Assembly (NCBI GenBank): GCA_002307135.1
Contig: DBTQ01000001.1
Coordinates: forward strand, 62,001-126,000
Reading direction: 5' to 3'
DNA: 64,000 bases
Source: Bacteroidetes bacterium UBA1312
GTDB lineage: Bacteria > Bacteroidota > Bacteroidia > Chitinophagales > Chitinophagaceae
Positions within the stretch are counted from its first letter, which is position 1; each line of letters opens with the position of its first letter. The translations under genes and the position numbers were made by a program. Positions 27,963 through 37,890 of the stretch are shown here, piece after piece. The notes beneath the pieces were generated by a model. It did not search any database, had not been told where the DNA came from, and worked only from the letters and a program-made list of their open reading frames with translations.

Positions 27963-29237
27963 TTGACAATAGCCAGCTTTATTATTAGTGCTACTTTTTT
28001 GCTTATTATTGGCGTTGCTGGCTATGCTATTTTCGCCGATCGTAAAGCATTTTCGCTAAATCTAATATTTTGGATTTTTGTTTTACTATTTATGGGGCTT
28101 GCTCCATTTTTTCAATATGCTACAGGTATTATTCCTTGGGGCAAAAAAATAGAAGATGTAACCTTCATCAAAGCAAATAGCATTATTCTACTTTGCTTAG
28201 GTACCTATATTTTTGTACGAAATCGTTTGATGCAACATTCAGAAAGATGTTATGAAAGTAAGTTGCCCACCTTTAATTTTGATGAAGGGTTTGTTCGCCG
28301 ATATAGGGGTGTCGGTAATATTGTCTTTGCTATTTGTTCGCTATTACTTTGTGTATTATCTGGAAAGGGTCTGTTTCTGAGAAGTTTGGTTGGGCATTCA
28401 GATTTAATTCAGAACTCTTCCCTGCAACTTTTATCTGATAAAATTTTACGTGGTGCCGTTTTATATTTTTCTATAATAACAATTGTTCTTTTTAGAGAAG
28501 GGAAAATAAAAAAAATACAATTGGTGCTGGTACTGTTCTTGTCTTTTGTCACCAATTTTCCGTTAGCCGTTCCCCGTTATTGGGCCGCCACATTTTACAT
28601 TGCATTGTTACTGACTTGTCTGGGTAGTTATTTGTCGAAAAACAAATATTGGTTTCGCATATTCCTTATAGGTTCTATCCTCATTGTATTTCCATTGTTA
28701 AGCATTGCACGTTATAGTAAAGACGAGATTTTCCATCGATTTAATAGTATTAGAGATGTGTTTGGTCTCTCGTTTTCTTATGGCGATTTTGATGCCTATG
28801 CTTCGTTTTGCAGTACTATTAGTTATGTTCGGGAGCATGGGATTACTTGGGGCAAGCAGTTGTTGACAGTGCTTCTGTTTTTTGTCCCACGTTCTATCTG
28901 GAACAATAAAAGTGTTGGGAGCGGAGCTTTGGTTAATCAGTTGAAAGGGTCTGATTTTACTAATTTTTGTAGCCCAATTTTTGCAGAAGGTTATATCAAT
29001 TTTGGTGTGATTGGTGCTGTTTTATTTATAGCAATGTTGGCGTGGCTGCTTACCCGGTATGATCAGTATTATTGGGATGAAAATGGAATAACTTTTCCAA
29101 TAGTTTTTTATCCTGTTGCAATTGGTATGTGTTTCTTTATGCTACGAGGAGATTTGCTTTCTTCGTTTGCATACACTGTGGGTATTTATGTTACTGGGTG
29201 GGGGTTTCATCGACTGTTGAATGGAAATGGCAAGTAG
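27963..29237 (+). CDS. Wzy-like oligosaccharide repeat-unit polymerase
   Basis: A 424-residue protein with about ten to eleven hydrophobic helices. It resembles the O-antigen/oligosaccharide repeat-unit polymerase group: an early LAPFFQYATGIIPWG motif, a polar loop with PRYWAATFYIALLL, and a late periplasmic-type loop FFVPRSIWNNKSVGSGALV followed by CSPIFAEGYINFGVIGAVLF. Such enzymes join lipid-linked repeat units on the periplasmic face. Starts at TTG; the next in-frame Met is residue 44, inside the second helix, so the TTG start is preferred and a promoter sits just upstream. No glycosyltransferase or flippase is adjacent, so the substrate is open. Confidence 0.68.
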   Translation: MTIASFIISATFLLIIGVAGYAIFADRKAFSLNLIFWIFVLLFMGLAPFFQYATGIIPWGKKIEDVTFIKANSIILLCLGTYIFVRNRLMQHSERCYESKLPTFNFDEGFVRRYRGVGNIVFAICSLLLCVLSGKGLFLRSLVGHSDLIQNSSLQLLSDKILRGAVLYFSIITIVLFREGKIKKIQLVLVLFLSFVTNFPLAVPRYWAATFYIALLLTCLGSYLSKNKYWFRIFLIGSILIVFPLLSIARYSKDEIFHRFNSIRDVFGLSFSYGDFDAYASFCSTISYVREHGITWGKQLLTVLLFFVPRSIWNNKSVGSGALVNQLKGSDFTNFCSPIFAEGYINFGVIGAVLFIAMLAWLLTRYDQYYWDENGITFPIVFYPVAIGMCFFMLRGDLLSSFAYTVGIYVTGWGFHRLLNGNGK

Positions 29238-29258
29238 TATCTATGTTATTAAGCGCAA

Positions 29259-29930
29259 TTATAGGGCACTCTTTTTTTGCATGATAAATACATCTTTCAT
29301 ATAAAATGGTTCTGAACTAGCTACATTGGCAAAGCCTTGTTTCTTGAAGTTTTGGTAAGCGTAATCTGCCCAAAAAGTCAAATCAATTTCTGAAACCTCT
29401 AGTACATCTGAGCCGAAGGTCTGGATGCAATTTTCGTCTCCTGAAAATATTATTTTTGAATCGACATTCTTGTCAACGAAATCCCGAATAGCCAGTTCAT
29501 CTTTATGAATAGGACTAATTATCTCATTCATGGACTGATCATAAACTGCAAAAAAATATTCTCCTTCCCGAGCCGTTATCAATATTCCATGATGTAGGAA
29601 ATTTGTATGTTTTTGTATTTGTTGGTAAGCGAGTAGTGCTAATTTATTGTCAAGCAGTAAGTGTGTGTTGAGCGCATAAGCGATCCCTTTCGCACTAGCC
29701 ATGCCTATGCGTAATCCTGTATAGGATCCGGGGCCGGAACAAACTGCAATAGCATCGATATCTGTTAATTGAATACCGGAATCTGCACACACATTTTCTA
29801 TCATGCCATTGATTACGGAAGCTTGGTTTTTCGTGTCTAAGTTTTCAGTTTTGTTCACCAACAAACCATTAGATGATAAGCCTATTGAACTTTTTTTGCC
29901 TGAAGTATCTATTAATAAAATGTGTGTCAT
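29259..29930 (-). CDS. tsaB: tRNA threonylcarbamoyladenosine synthesis protein TsaB
   Basis: A 223-residue member of the ASKHA/Kae1 fold. It is the scaffold partner of TsaD and TsaE in making t6A37 of ANN-decoding tRNAs. Diagnostic segments are HILLIDTSGKKSSIGL, the central AVCSGPGSYTGLRIGMASAKGIAYAL and ITAREGEYFFAVYDQ. The frame opens at a TTG (29936), but the ATG at 29930 starts the usual MTHILLIDT. The -7 box ends only eight bases before that ATG, so the transcript may be nearly leaderless. Confidence 0.93.
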   Translation of the reverse strand: MTHILLIDTSGKKSSIGLSSNGLLVNKTENLDTKNQASVINGMIENVCADSGIQLTDIDAIAVCSGPGSYTGLRIGMASAKGIAYALNTHLLLDNKLALLAYQQIQKHTNFLHHGILITAREGEYFFAVYDQSMNEIISPIHKDELAIRDFVDKNVDSKIIFSGDENCIQTFGSDVLEVSEIDLTFWADYAYQNFKKQGFANVASSEPFYMKDVFIMQKKSAL

Positions 29931-29938
29931 AGCCAACG

Positions 29939-29946
29939 CAAAGGTA
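29939..29946 (-). promoter_or_regulatory. -7 box of tsaB
   Basis: Minus-strand TACCTTTG, exact consensus, with only 8 bases between it and the ATG. Transcription would start about 0-4 bases before the start codon. Confidence 0.55.
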
Positions 29947-29979
29947 CATTGCGTGTACGTTATTTTAAGGGCTCCTTCC

Positions 29980-29987
29980 TATATTTG
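29980..29987 (+). promoter_or_regulatory. -7 box of ridA
   Basis: TATATTTG, exact consensus, with only 4 bases between it and the ATG at 29992. This implies a leaderless ridA transcript. Confidence 0.55.
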
Positions 29988-29991
29988 TATT

Positions 29992-30372
29992 ATGGAAAAG
30001 AAAATCATTCGTACAGACAATGCTCCGGCTCCTATCGGGCCATATAATCAAGCAGTTCAATTTGGAAATATGCTCTTTGTTTCGGGACAAATAGCTCTTG
30101 ATCCTAAAGATGGATCTTTGTTTCAGGGTGATATTGCACAAGAAACGGAAATAGTGATGAATAACCTGAAAGCAATACTGACAGAAGCTGGCATGGATTT
30201 TTCAAATGTAGTTAAGACTTCTATCTTTTTAATGGACATGGGCAAATTTGCTACGGTAAATGAAGTGTATGCACGGTATTTTAGAGGCAATTTCCCGGCG
30301 AGGGAAACAGTACAGGTTGCAGGATTGCCAAGAGGCGTACAAGTGGAAATTTCTGTTGTTGCAGCCCAATAA
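29992..30372 (+). CDS. ridA: RidA-family enamine/imine deaminase
   Basis: A 126-residue YjgF/YER057c/UK114 protein that hydrolyses reactive 2-aminoacrylate and related enamines from PLP enzymes. Signature segments are APAPIGPYNQAVQFGNMLFVSGQ, the AQETEIVMNNLKAIL helix, VVKTSIFLMDMGKFATVNEVY and ARETVQVAGLPRGVQVEISVVA with the catalytic-site Arg and Glu. The open frame extends upstream to 29803, but that part overlaps tsaB on the opposite strand and is not RidA-like. The start at 29992 gives the normal family length. Confidence 0.95.
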   Translation: MEKKIIRTDNAPAPIGPYNQAVQFGNMLFVSGQIALDPKDGSLFQGDIAQETEIVMNNLKAILTEAGMDFSNVVKTSIFLMDMGKFATVNEVYARYFRGNFPARETVQVAGLPRGVQVEISVVAAQ

Positions 30373-30454
30373 TAACAGAAAATGATTATGATCTGATGCT
30401 TGGTGAAGTACATACATGCAAATGATTGGAATCTTATATATCACATCTTTTAAC

Positions 30455-30462
30455 TACTTTTG
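30455..30462 (+). promoter_or_regulatory. -7 box of eno
   Basis: TACTTTTG, exact TAnnTTTG, 23 bases before the ATG at 30486. An ATTG lies 26 bases upstream, a longer spacer than usual. Confidence 0.55.
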
Positions 30463-30482
30463 CTGCATTAAAAAATATCTGA

Positions 30483-31775
<1,293 letters not shown>

Positions 31776-31790
31776 TTTCAAATATTTTTT

Positions 31791-32078
31791 ATGAAAAAGG
31801 TCTTCAAAATAATTTTCAATAAGTATCTGATTACTACAGTTGCATTTATTGTATGGATGACATTCTTTGATCAAAATGATTGGATGACCCAAAACGATAC
31901 TCGAAAAGAATTGAAGGAAACAAAGGATGATATCAAGTATTTGACCGCAGAAACGGAAAAACTGGAACAAGATTATGTTGCTTTGGTCTCTGACCCGAAG
32001 CGTTTGGAGCAATTTGCAAGAGAACGCTATCGAATGAAAAGATCGAATGAAGATCTTTATATCATAGAGAAAAAATAA
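31791..32078 (+). CDS. FtsB/DivIC-like septum formation initiator
   Basis: A 95-residue bitopic membrane protein: a short cytoplasmic tail, one helix (LITTVAFIVWMTFFDQNDW), a coiled coil (RKELKETKDDIKYLTAETEKLEQDY) and a C-terminal cap ending ERYRMKRSNEDLYIIEKK. The pattern DPKRLEQFARERYRMKR is the usual FtsB/DivIC ending. These proteins form the FtsQLB complex that controls septal wall synthesis. Location behind eno is a conserved arrangement in many bacteria. A strong terminator follows immediately. Confidence 0.9.
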   Translation: MKKVFKIIFNKYLITTVAFIVWMTFFDQNDWMTQNDTRKELKETKDDIKYLTAETEKLEQDYVALVSDPKRLEQFARERYRMKRSNEDLYIIEKK

Positions 32079-32110
32079 AAAGAGCGCTACTATTAAGTAG
32101 CGCTCTTTTT
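32077..32110. terminator. Bidirectional terminator
   Basis: Stem AAAAAGAGCGCTACT (32077-32091), loop ATTA, exact complementary stem 32096-32110. It overlaps the ftsB stop codon and abuts the stop of the minus-strand oxidoreductase. Confidence 0.92.
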
Positions 32111-33460
32111 TTAAAATTCTTCTTCTTTTAGTTCTTGAGGCAAACGGTTTTTGTCTATCTGATAATATTTTGCCCATCCATTGTTCATAGCGAACAGCAT
32201 TGGCTTTCCTATTATGTTCCCCAAGCCGGAGGGCAGAAAAAAATGCCTACGGTCAGAAAAATATTCGTAATAACGGTGTTCATCTTCTGTGGCTGTTCCT
32301 AAAATGGCTCTTGCTGTAAAATTGCCGCAAAACGAAGCCCAGAGCAAACCTACAACACCCATGATGAAATGAATATGAGGGTGTGTTTTGTCTTTTACAA
32401 TAGTTGGTAGTAAATCTCTGGTGGTATCAATTAATCCGGGCCAGTATTGTATAAAACCCAGGTTTTTTAAAAATGGGAAATGAGATTTGAATCATTTGTG
32501 TACACCGGCAATTACATCTTCGTGATACCATGCATTGGGTAAAAAAGTAGTTGGTCCATTTCCTCCTCCGAGCAAGAGACGATTGCCATCAATTAATCTA
32601 AAATAAGAATATACTAAAGTACTGTCCCAACATTGAAACTGATCGTTTGGAAACATAGTAAGTACTTCTTTGTCGCTTAATGGCTCGCTTACAGATAAAA
32701 AGGTTTGTGCATGAAACACTTCATTGGCAAGCTTGTCAAATGAAGCAGACATCTTATCTATTGCCACAATTATTTTTTCCGCTTTCACACTCCCCGCATG
32801 TGTGAAAGCAGTGTGATCTTCAATTTTTAATACTTCAGTGCTTTCATATACTTTTATATCATGCTCCCGTAATACTGTTTTCATGCCCTGCGCATACTGT
32901 AAGGCATTGATGCCATAAGTTTCATCATAGCGCACAGCTCCATTAAAACCAGAAGACGTGATTATTGACGGAAGTTCTTGCTGATTATAAAGTTCTTGAT
33001 TGGTAAACCCGACAGATTCTCTGCATTTTAATTCGTCCTGAACGTCCTGCCAACCTGATTTCCCAATGCCCAAAAACAAACTGTCCTGAATTCTGAAGTC
33101 GCAAGTAATATTATATTGAGCTACATTTTTTCTAATGTACTCAATTCCTTTTACAGGTACTTCCCATATTTCATTTGCGCCACTTAGTCCATATCTTCTT
33201 ACTAATTGCGATAATTCTAATTCACTGTCCGGAGTGAGGAATCCGGCACTACGCCCTGTGCTGCTGCCCGCTAAAATATTCTTTTCTAATACAACTACTT
33301 TAAGTCCTTTATTTATAAATTCTGCCGCGGCGCTTAATCCGCTCATGCCAGCACCAATAATGAGCACGTCGCACGAAATGTCCTTTTGTAGCGGTGGACA
33401 CAATTCATATTTTTGTTGAAGAAGAGTAGTTAGCCACCAATTTTGTACAATCATGCTCAT
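32111..33460 (-). pseudogene. FAD-dependent oxidoreductase (DAO family) interrupted by one in-frame TGA
   Basis: Read as one frame, this encodes a ~449-residue D-amino-acid-oxidase/GlpO-like flavoprotein. The dinucleotide motif DVLIIGAGMSGLSAAAEF lies near the N-terminus, then VLEKNILAGSSTGRSAGFLT; later come RLLLGGGNGPTTF, FIQYWPGLIDTTRDLLP and FIMGVVGLLWASFCGNFTA. A TGA at 32494-32492 splits it after AGVHK. The bases after the stop continue in the same frame as FKSHFPFLKNLGF, which is good family sequence, so this is a single nonsense codon and not a frameshift. Start taken at 33460 (or 33454), because the earlier TTG at 33478 lies in the promoter. It may be a recent pseudogene, a sequencing error or a readthrough site. 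Confidence 0.8.
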
Positions 33461-33475
33461 CGATTTTAGTATGAA

Positions 33476-33483
33476 CAAATATA
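33476..33483 (-). promoter_or_regulatory. -7 box of the interrupted oxidoreductase
   Basis: Minus-strand TATATTTG, exact consensus, 15 bases before the ATG at 33460. The promoter is intact although the reading frame is broken. Confidence 0.5.
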
Positions 33484-33576
33484 CTAATGTGCATTATTGT
33501 CTATTGTGATTTTGATGTTAACCATTAGCTAGATTAATGCCATTGTTTTTTTGCGTGAGTACTTTAATAGATTTTG

Positions 33577-34227
33577 TTACTCATCGAACAGTAGTAATAA
33601 TATAGGTTTTTCGGAAACATCGATAATTTTGCTCAGTTTCTGTAGAAATTGAGGCGCAACAGTTGGGCAACCATCACTTTGGCAAATTGCATCTGGATAT
33701 ACTTCCCTATAAGGAACACATTCGTGGGCATGAAGTACGATGGCTCTTTTAAAAGCATTGTTGTTACTACTATCTAGACCATATAACTTATATGCAAGTC
33801 CAAATCGGCCATTGTATGACTTCCCAATCTTATATTTCCCAAGAGCACTACAGCCGCAGCCAATGTTATTCCCATATTTTCTCCCTTCGAGCCAACGCTC
33901 ATTACATCTGCCATGCGCTACCAAACCTTGTAAAATAATACTGTCTTTATCCATTTGGTATGCGAAGAATCGATTGCGCCCTGAGTATAACCTCATGTCT
34001 GCGATAAAACAAATAGTGCTGTTGTATCCGTTTTTTATCGCATAATCTTTCAATAATTTACTTCGATATTGTAGCCTGTTTATGACATAATTTTCAATTG
34101 GACCGTTGTTAGAAAGTGTTGGTGCATTATTTTTTAAGTGGTCCTTTTTGCCTGAAGAATGGACGCATGATGTTATTGCAATAAAGCTGATGAATATAAG
34201 TGCGATTATGAGGGGTAGGCTTCGCAT
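33577..34227 (-). CDS. Lipoprotein with YkuD_2-type murein L,D-transpeptidase domain
   Basis: A 216-residue lipoprotein from the ATG at 34227: MRSLPLIIALIFISF, then lipobox AITSC with Cys21. The catalytic domain resembles the 'murein L,D-transpeptidase catalytic domain' group. It has ICFIADMRLYSGRNRFFAYQ, a Cys-rich loop NNIGCGCSALGKYKIG, the His-containing VLHAHECVPYREVYP, and the nucleophile motif CQSDGCPTVAP with Cys187. These enzymes make or edit 3-3 crosslinks or attach proteins to peptidoglycan. An open frame to 34275 adds 16 residues before the signal peptide and is not used. It is codirectional with the porin gene 60 bases upstream. Confidence 0.85.
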   Translation of the reverse strand: MRSLPLIIALIFISFIAITSCVHSSGKKDHLKNNAPTLSNNGPIENYVINRLQYRSKLLKDYAIKNGYNSTICFIADMRLYSGRNRFFAYQMDKDSIILQGLVAHGRCNERWLEGRKYGNNIGCGCSALGKYKIGKSYNGRFGLAYKLYGLDSSNNNAFKRAIVLHAHECVPYREVYPDAICQSDGCPTVAPQFLQKLSKIIDVSEKPILLLLFDE

Positions 34228-34287
34228 GATTAACCGTTGTTTAATGTCAGAGACGTATGCACAGACTATTTCCACAAAAAAACATAC

Positions 34288-36282
34288 TTAATTAACGAGC
34301 GCCCAACTGAATCCGAAACGCAGCATTGTATTTTGTGCTGCATAGCCTTCTGTAATAATAATATTCGGTTTGAATAATTGCTGCAACTGGTCGATCATAA
34401 AATAAGCTCTGAATCGCTTTATTTTGAAGTTGAAAAAGATAGAAGCTTCCGCATTGTTGCTTACGCGGTAGCTGTTTTGATAGTAAAAATGATTGAAGAA
34501 CGGAGTATAACCATTGGCATAATAATCACTGTGGTAGCGGACTTCAATACCCGTTGCTATTTTCAATTTGTTGCTTAAAACATATTTTTCAATAGCCAAT
34601 TGATGCCGCCCCATAAAAGCAGGGACATTAACAGGAGCCCCGCCACTAACTTGTTGAAATGCGATCTCATTATCTAATGTGAAGTGCCCAAAAACGAACA
34701 GTTTGCGCACGCATATTTGTGCGATATTGAATGTGCTGCTGTATTGTTTGGGTGATTGCGAAGAATCGAAATATAGATAATTGTTGATGACATAATTTTT
34801 TGCACCAATGCTGAAATGATAACGTTCACTGTTGATGGTCGCATAAAATTGTGTTGTGCTCTCCTTATCAAAATTGTTGAATCTAGACCAATATTGATTT
34901 TCGTAAGTGGTATAACTGTAGGGGGCATTATTAAGCTGCTGATGTACTCCTATTTTTATATCGCCCCAATTGGCACCCAGGTCTTTGCCAACATTGGCAT
35001 TGAGTTCAAAATTACCGGCGGCATCTCCGGTTAAAAATATCTTGGTATTTGCAGTATATTCCCACTGCCCTTTTTGTAAAGCCTCTTTACTTATTGCTCC
35101 AACGACATAATTGCTCAATACATTAAGTGTATTGGAACCGGTGAGATAAGCGGTTTTAAATTGATCTATCCTATTGCCAATACCGATATTAAATAAGAGC
35201 TGGTTTGTTTTTTTGCCCAATAAACCATTAAGCAATATCCGATTGTCGAGATAAGTCCAGTTTTGCTGTATAAATACAGAATCTGTACTATTGAAGCTAT
35301 GCTGAAAAAAATCGCTATATCGTATAGAGTCAGGCCGAACATCTTTATACAAATACTTTTGAGCCGTCAATTCCATACGATGCGCAATTCGGAATCGAGG
35401 TGTCAATTGTGTTGTGAATTGTGTAGAATCTTTATTGTAGGCTGTGTCTATAGAACCCCATGTATAACTGTGATTCACCAGTAGGCTTATATCCCTTTGT
35501 AATGTTGTAACAGGAGATCTTGTACTGCTATAACTAGAATTTTGAAAATTTGTAGGTATAGATTTGCGGTCACTATAGCTGCTATTATTCAAAAAAGTAT
35601 CCGAAGTAATGCCACCATTTTCATCATGTTGTTCCTTATTATATACAAAAGCAATATTGAATTGGTAATGCTGCGACAACGAAGTATAATTACTGGTCAG
35701 ATAAAAATTGTCGTGATTATTACGTTGGGTCAGGTAATAGCCCGGAGAATTTATTTTACGGTAATTGAATGCAAAATTCCAATTGGGTTTAATGTTTTGT
35801 GTGTGCATTATTTGTGCCACCTGCTCCAACTTACTGCCCAACTGATAGGTGAAAACAGAATAAGCCCGTGTTGTATTAAAATAAGGAAGACTGTCTATAT
35901 TAAAGCGATAGGGGTCGAACGTATGATAACCCAAAGAAAGTCCGGTTGGATTTTCGGGTGTAAAAAACAGATTCATTATTGGACTTCCTAAATTGCCTAA
36001 GTCGCGTAACCATGGTTGGCTGAATGGGCGTCGCTGATAGCTATGTATGGAAGTATCCATATTCCACTTTTTTTCAGAGCCGACTTTAGTATAGTAAATT
36101 CTTGCATCTTGGCTTGACCACGTTGAGGTATTTGTTTTTTTTCCGGCAGAGTCATTAGCACTTACATAGCCATTTTGCCCATTGTTCATAGGTTGCTGTT
36201 GTGCTGTTGCACTTGTTGTATGCAGCAACAAGAAATAAGTGAATAAAACAATGAATTGGTATAAACGTTGGCTGCCGAACAA
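34288..36282 (-). CDS. Bacteroidota-type putative porin
   Basis: A 664-residue outer-membrane protein of the 'putative porin' family. A signal peptide ends TSATAQ. The N-terminal plug-like part has SHQPW-like SQPWLRDLGNLGSPIMNLFF, then GLSLGYHTFDPYRF. The remainder alternates polar and aromatic residues as in a beta-barrel, with many Tyr/Asn turns and a terminal strand TMLRFGFSWALVN. The family is found in gene clusters of Bacteroidota, usually without known substrate. It is divergent from mgtE; its own -7 box lies 43 bases upstream. Confidence 0.85.
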   Translation of the reverse strand: MFGSQRLYQFIVLFTYFLLLHTTSATAQQQPMNNGQNGYVSANDSAGKKTNTSTWSSQDARIYYTKVGSEKKWNMDTSIHSYQRRPFSQPWLRDLGNLGSPIMNLFFTPENPTGLSLGYHTFDPYRFNIDSLPYFNTTRAYSVFTYQLGSKLEQVAQIMHTQNIKPNWNFAFNYRKINSPGYYLTQRNNHDNFYLTSNYTSLSQHYQFNIAFVYNKEQHDENGGITSDTFLNNSSYSDRKSIPTNFQNSSYSSTRSPVTTLQRDISLLVNHSYTWGSIDTAYNKDSTQFTTQLTPRFRIAHRMELTAQKYLYKDVRPDSIRYSDFFQHSFNSTDSVFIQQNWTYLDNRILLNGLLGKKTNQLLFNIGIGNRIDQFKTAYLTGSNTLNVLSNYVVGAISKEALQKGQWEYTANTKIFLTGDAAGNFELNANVGKDLGANWGDIKIGVHQQLNNAPYSYTTYENQYWSRFNNFDKESTTQFYATINSERYHFSIGAKNYVINNYLYFDSSQSPKQYSSTFNIAQICVRKLFVFGHFTLDNEIAFQQVSGGAPVNVPAFMGRHQLAIEKYVLSNKLKIATGIEVRYHSDYYANGYTPFFNHFYYQNSYRVSNNAEASIFFNFKIKRFRAYFMIDQLQQLFKPNIIITEGYAAQNTMLRFGFSWALVN

Positions 36283-36325
36283 AGTAAAAATATTTTTAAA
36301 ACGATTTTTGTGCCTTTTAGGCAGG

Positions 36326-36333
36326 CAAAGGTA
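36326..36333 (-). promoter_or_regulatory. -7 box of the porin gene
   Basis: Minus-strand TACCTTTG, exact consensus, 43 bases before the ATG at 36282. Confidence 0.5.
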
Positions 36334-36472
36334 ACAAATGCATGCTGAAAGACATGAAGCTTTTCAGTAGAAATACGCCAATATATAGAGCTTTTAAAAT
36401 TATTATTGCCCGTGTGTCTATTTTTTCTATGAATTCTTTTGCCGCTTTAGTCATATTATCCTCTTTAGAAAT

Positions 36473-36480
36473 TACTTTTG
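36473..36480 (+). promoter_or_regulatory. -7 box of mgtE-ribF
   Basis: TACTTTTG, exact consensus, 18 bases before the ATG at 36499. The upstream TTG at 36478 that would lengthen MgtE is inside this box. Confidence 0.55.
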
Positions 36481-36498
36481 CCGAAATTAGGCAGCGGT

Positions 36499-37890
36499 AT
36501 GGCTTTACTACCAGAGCAAATGGAATTGCAAGAACAGTTCGATCATTTTTTAAAACTTAATGATAGAGAACAATTAATCGCATTGCTCGATGAGCAACAA
36601 ATAAGCGATGTGGCCGACTTGTTGACTGAAGATCCAGAATATGCCTTCACTATCTTCGACCTAATGCCCATTCATCGTTCGGCTAGTGTATTTAAGATAT
36701 TGGATCAAGGTGTACAAGAAGATGTCATTAAAGAGTTGCCACCACAAAAAACAGCTGAACTTCTTAATGAATTGCCTGCAGATGATCGGACATCTTTTCT
36801 TGAAGAATTACCCAGCAATGCAGTAAAGGAACTCATAAAACTATTAGATCCGGAAGAGCGTCGTAAAACGTTAAGCTTGCTTGGTTATAAAGAAGGTTCT
36901 GTAGGTCGTTTGATGACACCTGATTATATCGCAGTATATCAAAATTGGTCGGTGCTCAATGTGCTTGAGTATATCCGCAACTTTGGTATGGATAGTGAAA
37001 CGATTGATGTTATCTATGTTATAGATGAGGATGGGAAATTTATTGACGATGTAAGAATTCGCGAGTTCATCTTGCACGGGCCGGATGTCTTAGTCAGCGA
37101 CTTAATTGATGGCCGTTTTATTACGCTCAATGTCAATGACGATCAAAGTGTTGCTAATGATGTCTTTAAAATGAATAACCGCGTGGCGCTGCCCGTAGTA
37201 GATAATAATAATATCTTGTTGGGGATTATTACTATTGATGACGTTTTGTGGATGACCAACGAAGAATATACTGCGGACATTCAACAGATTGGGGGTACAG
37301 AAGCGTTAGATGAACCATATTTAGATATTGCAATACCTAAGTTGGTGAGAAAAAGAGCTGGTTGGCTGGTTATACTTTTTCTGGGAGAAATGCTCACCGC
37401 TACAGCAATGCAGTTTTTTCAGGGTGAAATCGAGAAGGTTGTGGTCTTATCCTTATTCATTCCTCTTATTGTAAGTAGTGGAGGTAATAGTGGTTCACAA
37501 GCATCAACACTTATTATACAGGCAATGGCATTGGGTGAAGTGACGGTTAAGGATTGGTGGCGAGTTATGCGCCGCGAATTAGTTTCGGGAGCATTGTTAG
37601 GTGTTGTATTGGGTAGTATTGGTTTTATTCGCATTATGCTTTGGCAAAACCTCCATATATATAATTACGGTCCACACTGGCAACTTGTTGGTGTTACTAT
37701 TTCTGTTTCATTACTGGGTATTGTATTATGGGGTAGCCTTATGGGATCTATGTTTCCGATATTGTTGAAAAAATTAAAACGTGATCCGGCAGCATCGTCG
37801 GCTCCTTTTGTGGCGACACTTGTAGATGTTACAGGAATTGTTATTTATTTCTCGGTTGCATATATATTCTTAAAAGGCGTACTACTATAA
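36499..37890 (+). CDS. mgtE: MgtE magnesium transporter
   Basis: A 463-residue Mg2+ channel/transporter. The cytoplasmic N domain has helical repeats (LLNELPADDRTSFLEELPS, AVKELIKLLDPEERRKTL). A CBS pair follows, with LGYKEGSVGRLMTPDYIAVY and VSDLIDGRFITLNVNDD. The C-terminal membrane part has five helices and the pore motif PLIVSSGGNSGSQASTLIIQAMALGE, then APFVATLVDVTGIVIYF. The N and CBS domains gate the pore by sensing Mg2+. The start is the ATG at 36499, because the TTG at 36478 lies in the -7 promoter box. The stop codon shares one base with the ribF ATG (TAATG), implying translational coupling. Confidence 0.96.
   Translation: MALLPEQMELQEQFDHFLKLNDREQLIALLDEQQISDVADLLTEDPEYAFTIFDLMPIHRSASVFKILDQGVQEDVIKELPPQKTAELLNELPADDRTSFLEELPSNAVKELIKLLDPEERRKTLSLLGYKEGSVGRLMTPDYIAVYQNWSVLNVLEYIRNFGMDSETIDVIYVIDEDGKFIDDVRIREFILHGPDVLVSDLIDGRFITLNVNDDQSVANDVFKMNNRVALPVVDNNNILLGIITIDDVLWMTNEEYTADIQQIGGTEALDEPYLDIAIPKLVRKRAGWLVILFLGEMLTATAMQFFQGEIEKVVVLSLFIPLIVSSGGNSGSQASTLIIQAMALGEVTVKDWWRVMRRELVSGALLGVVLGSIGFIRIMLWQNLHIYNYGPHWQLVGVTISVSLLGIVLWGSLMGSMFPILLKKLKRDPAASSAPFVATLVDVTGIVIYFSVAYIFLKGVLL

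Noticed and set aside
29803..29991. 63-residue N-terminal extension of RidA
   Set aside because: It lies antisense within tsaB, does not resemble RidA and precedes a promoter box; the ATG at 29992 gives the normal length.
32492..32494. Selenocysteine at the TGA of the oxidoreductase
   Set aside because: The position is not catalytic in this family, and no SECIS-like hairpin or selenoprotein gene is seen next to it.
35542..35991. 149-residue plus-strand frame
   Set aside because: It is antisense to the porin gene and has no recognisable features.
36478..36498. TTG start for MgtE
   Set aside because: The TTG lies inside the TACTTTTG promoter box, so it would not be in the mRNA.
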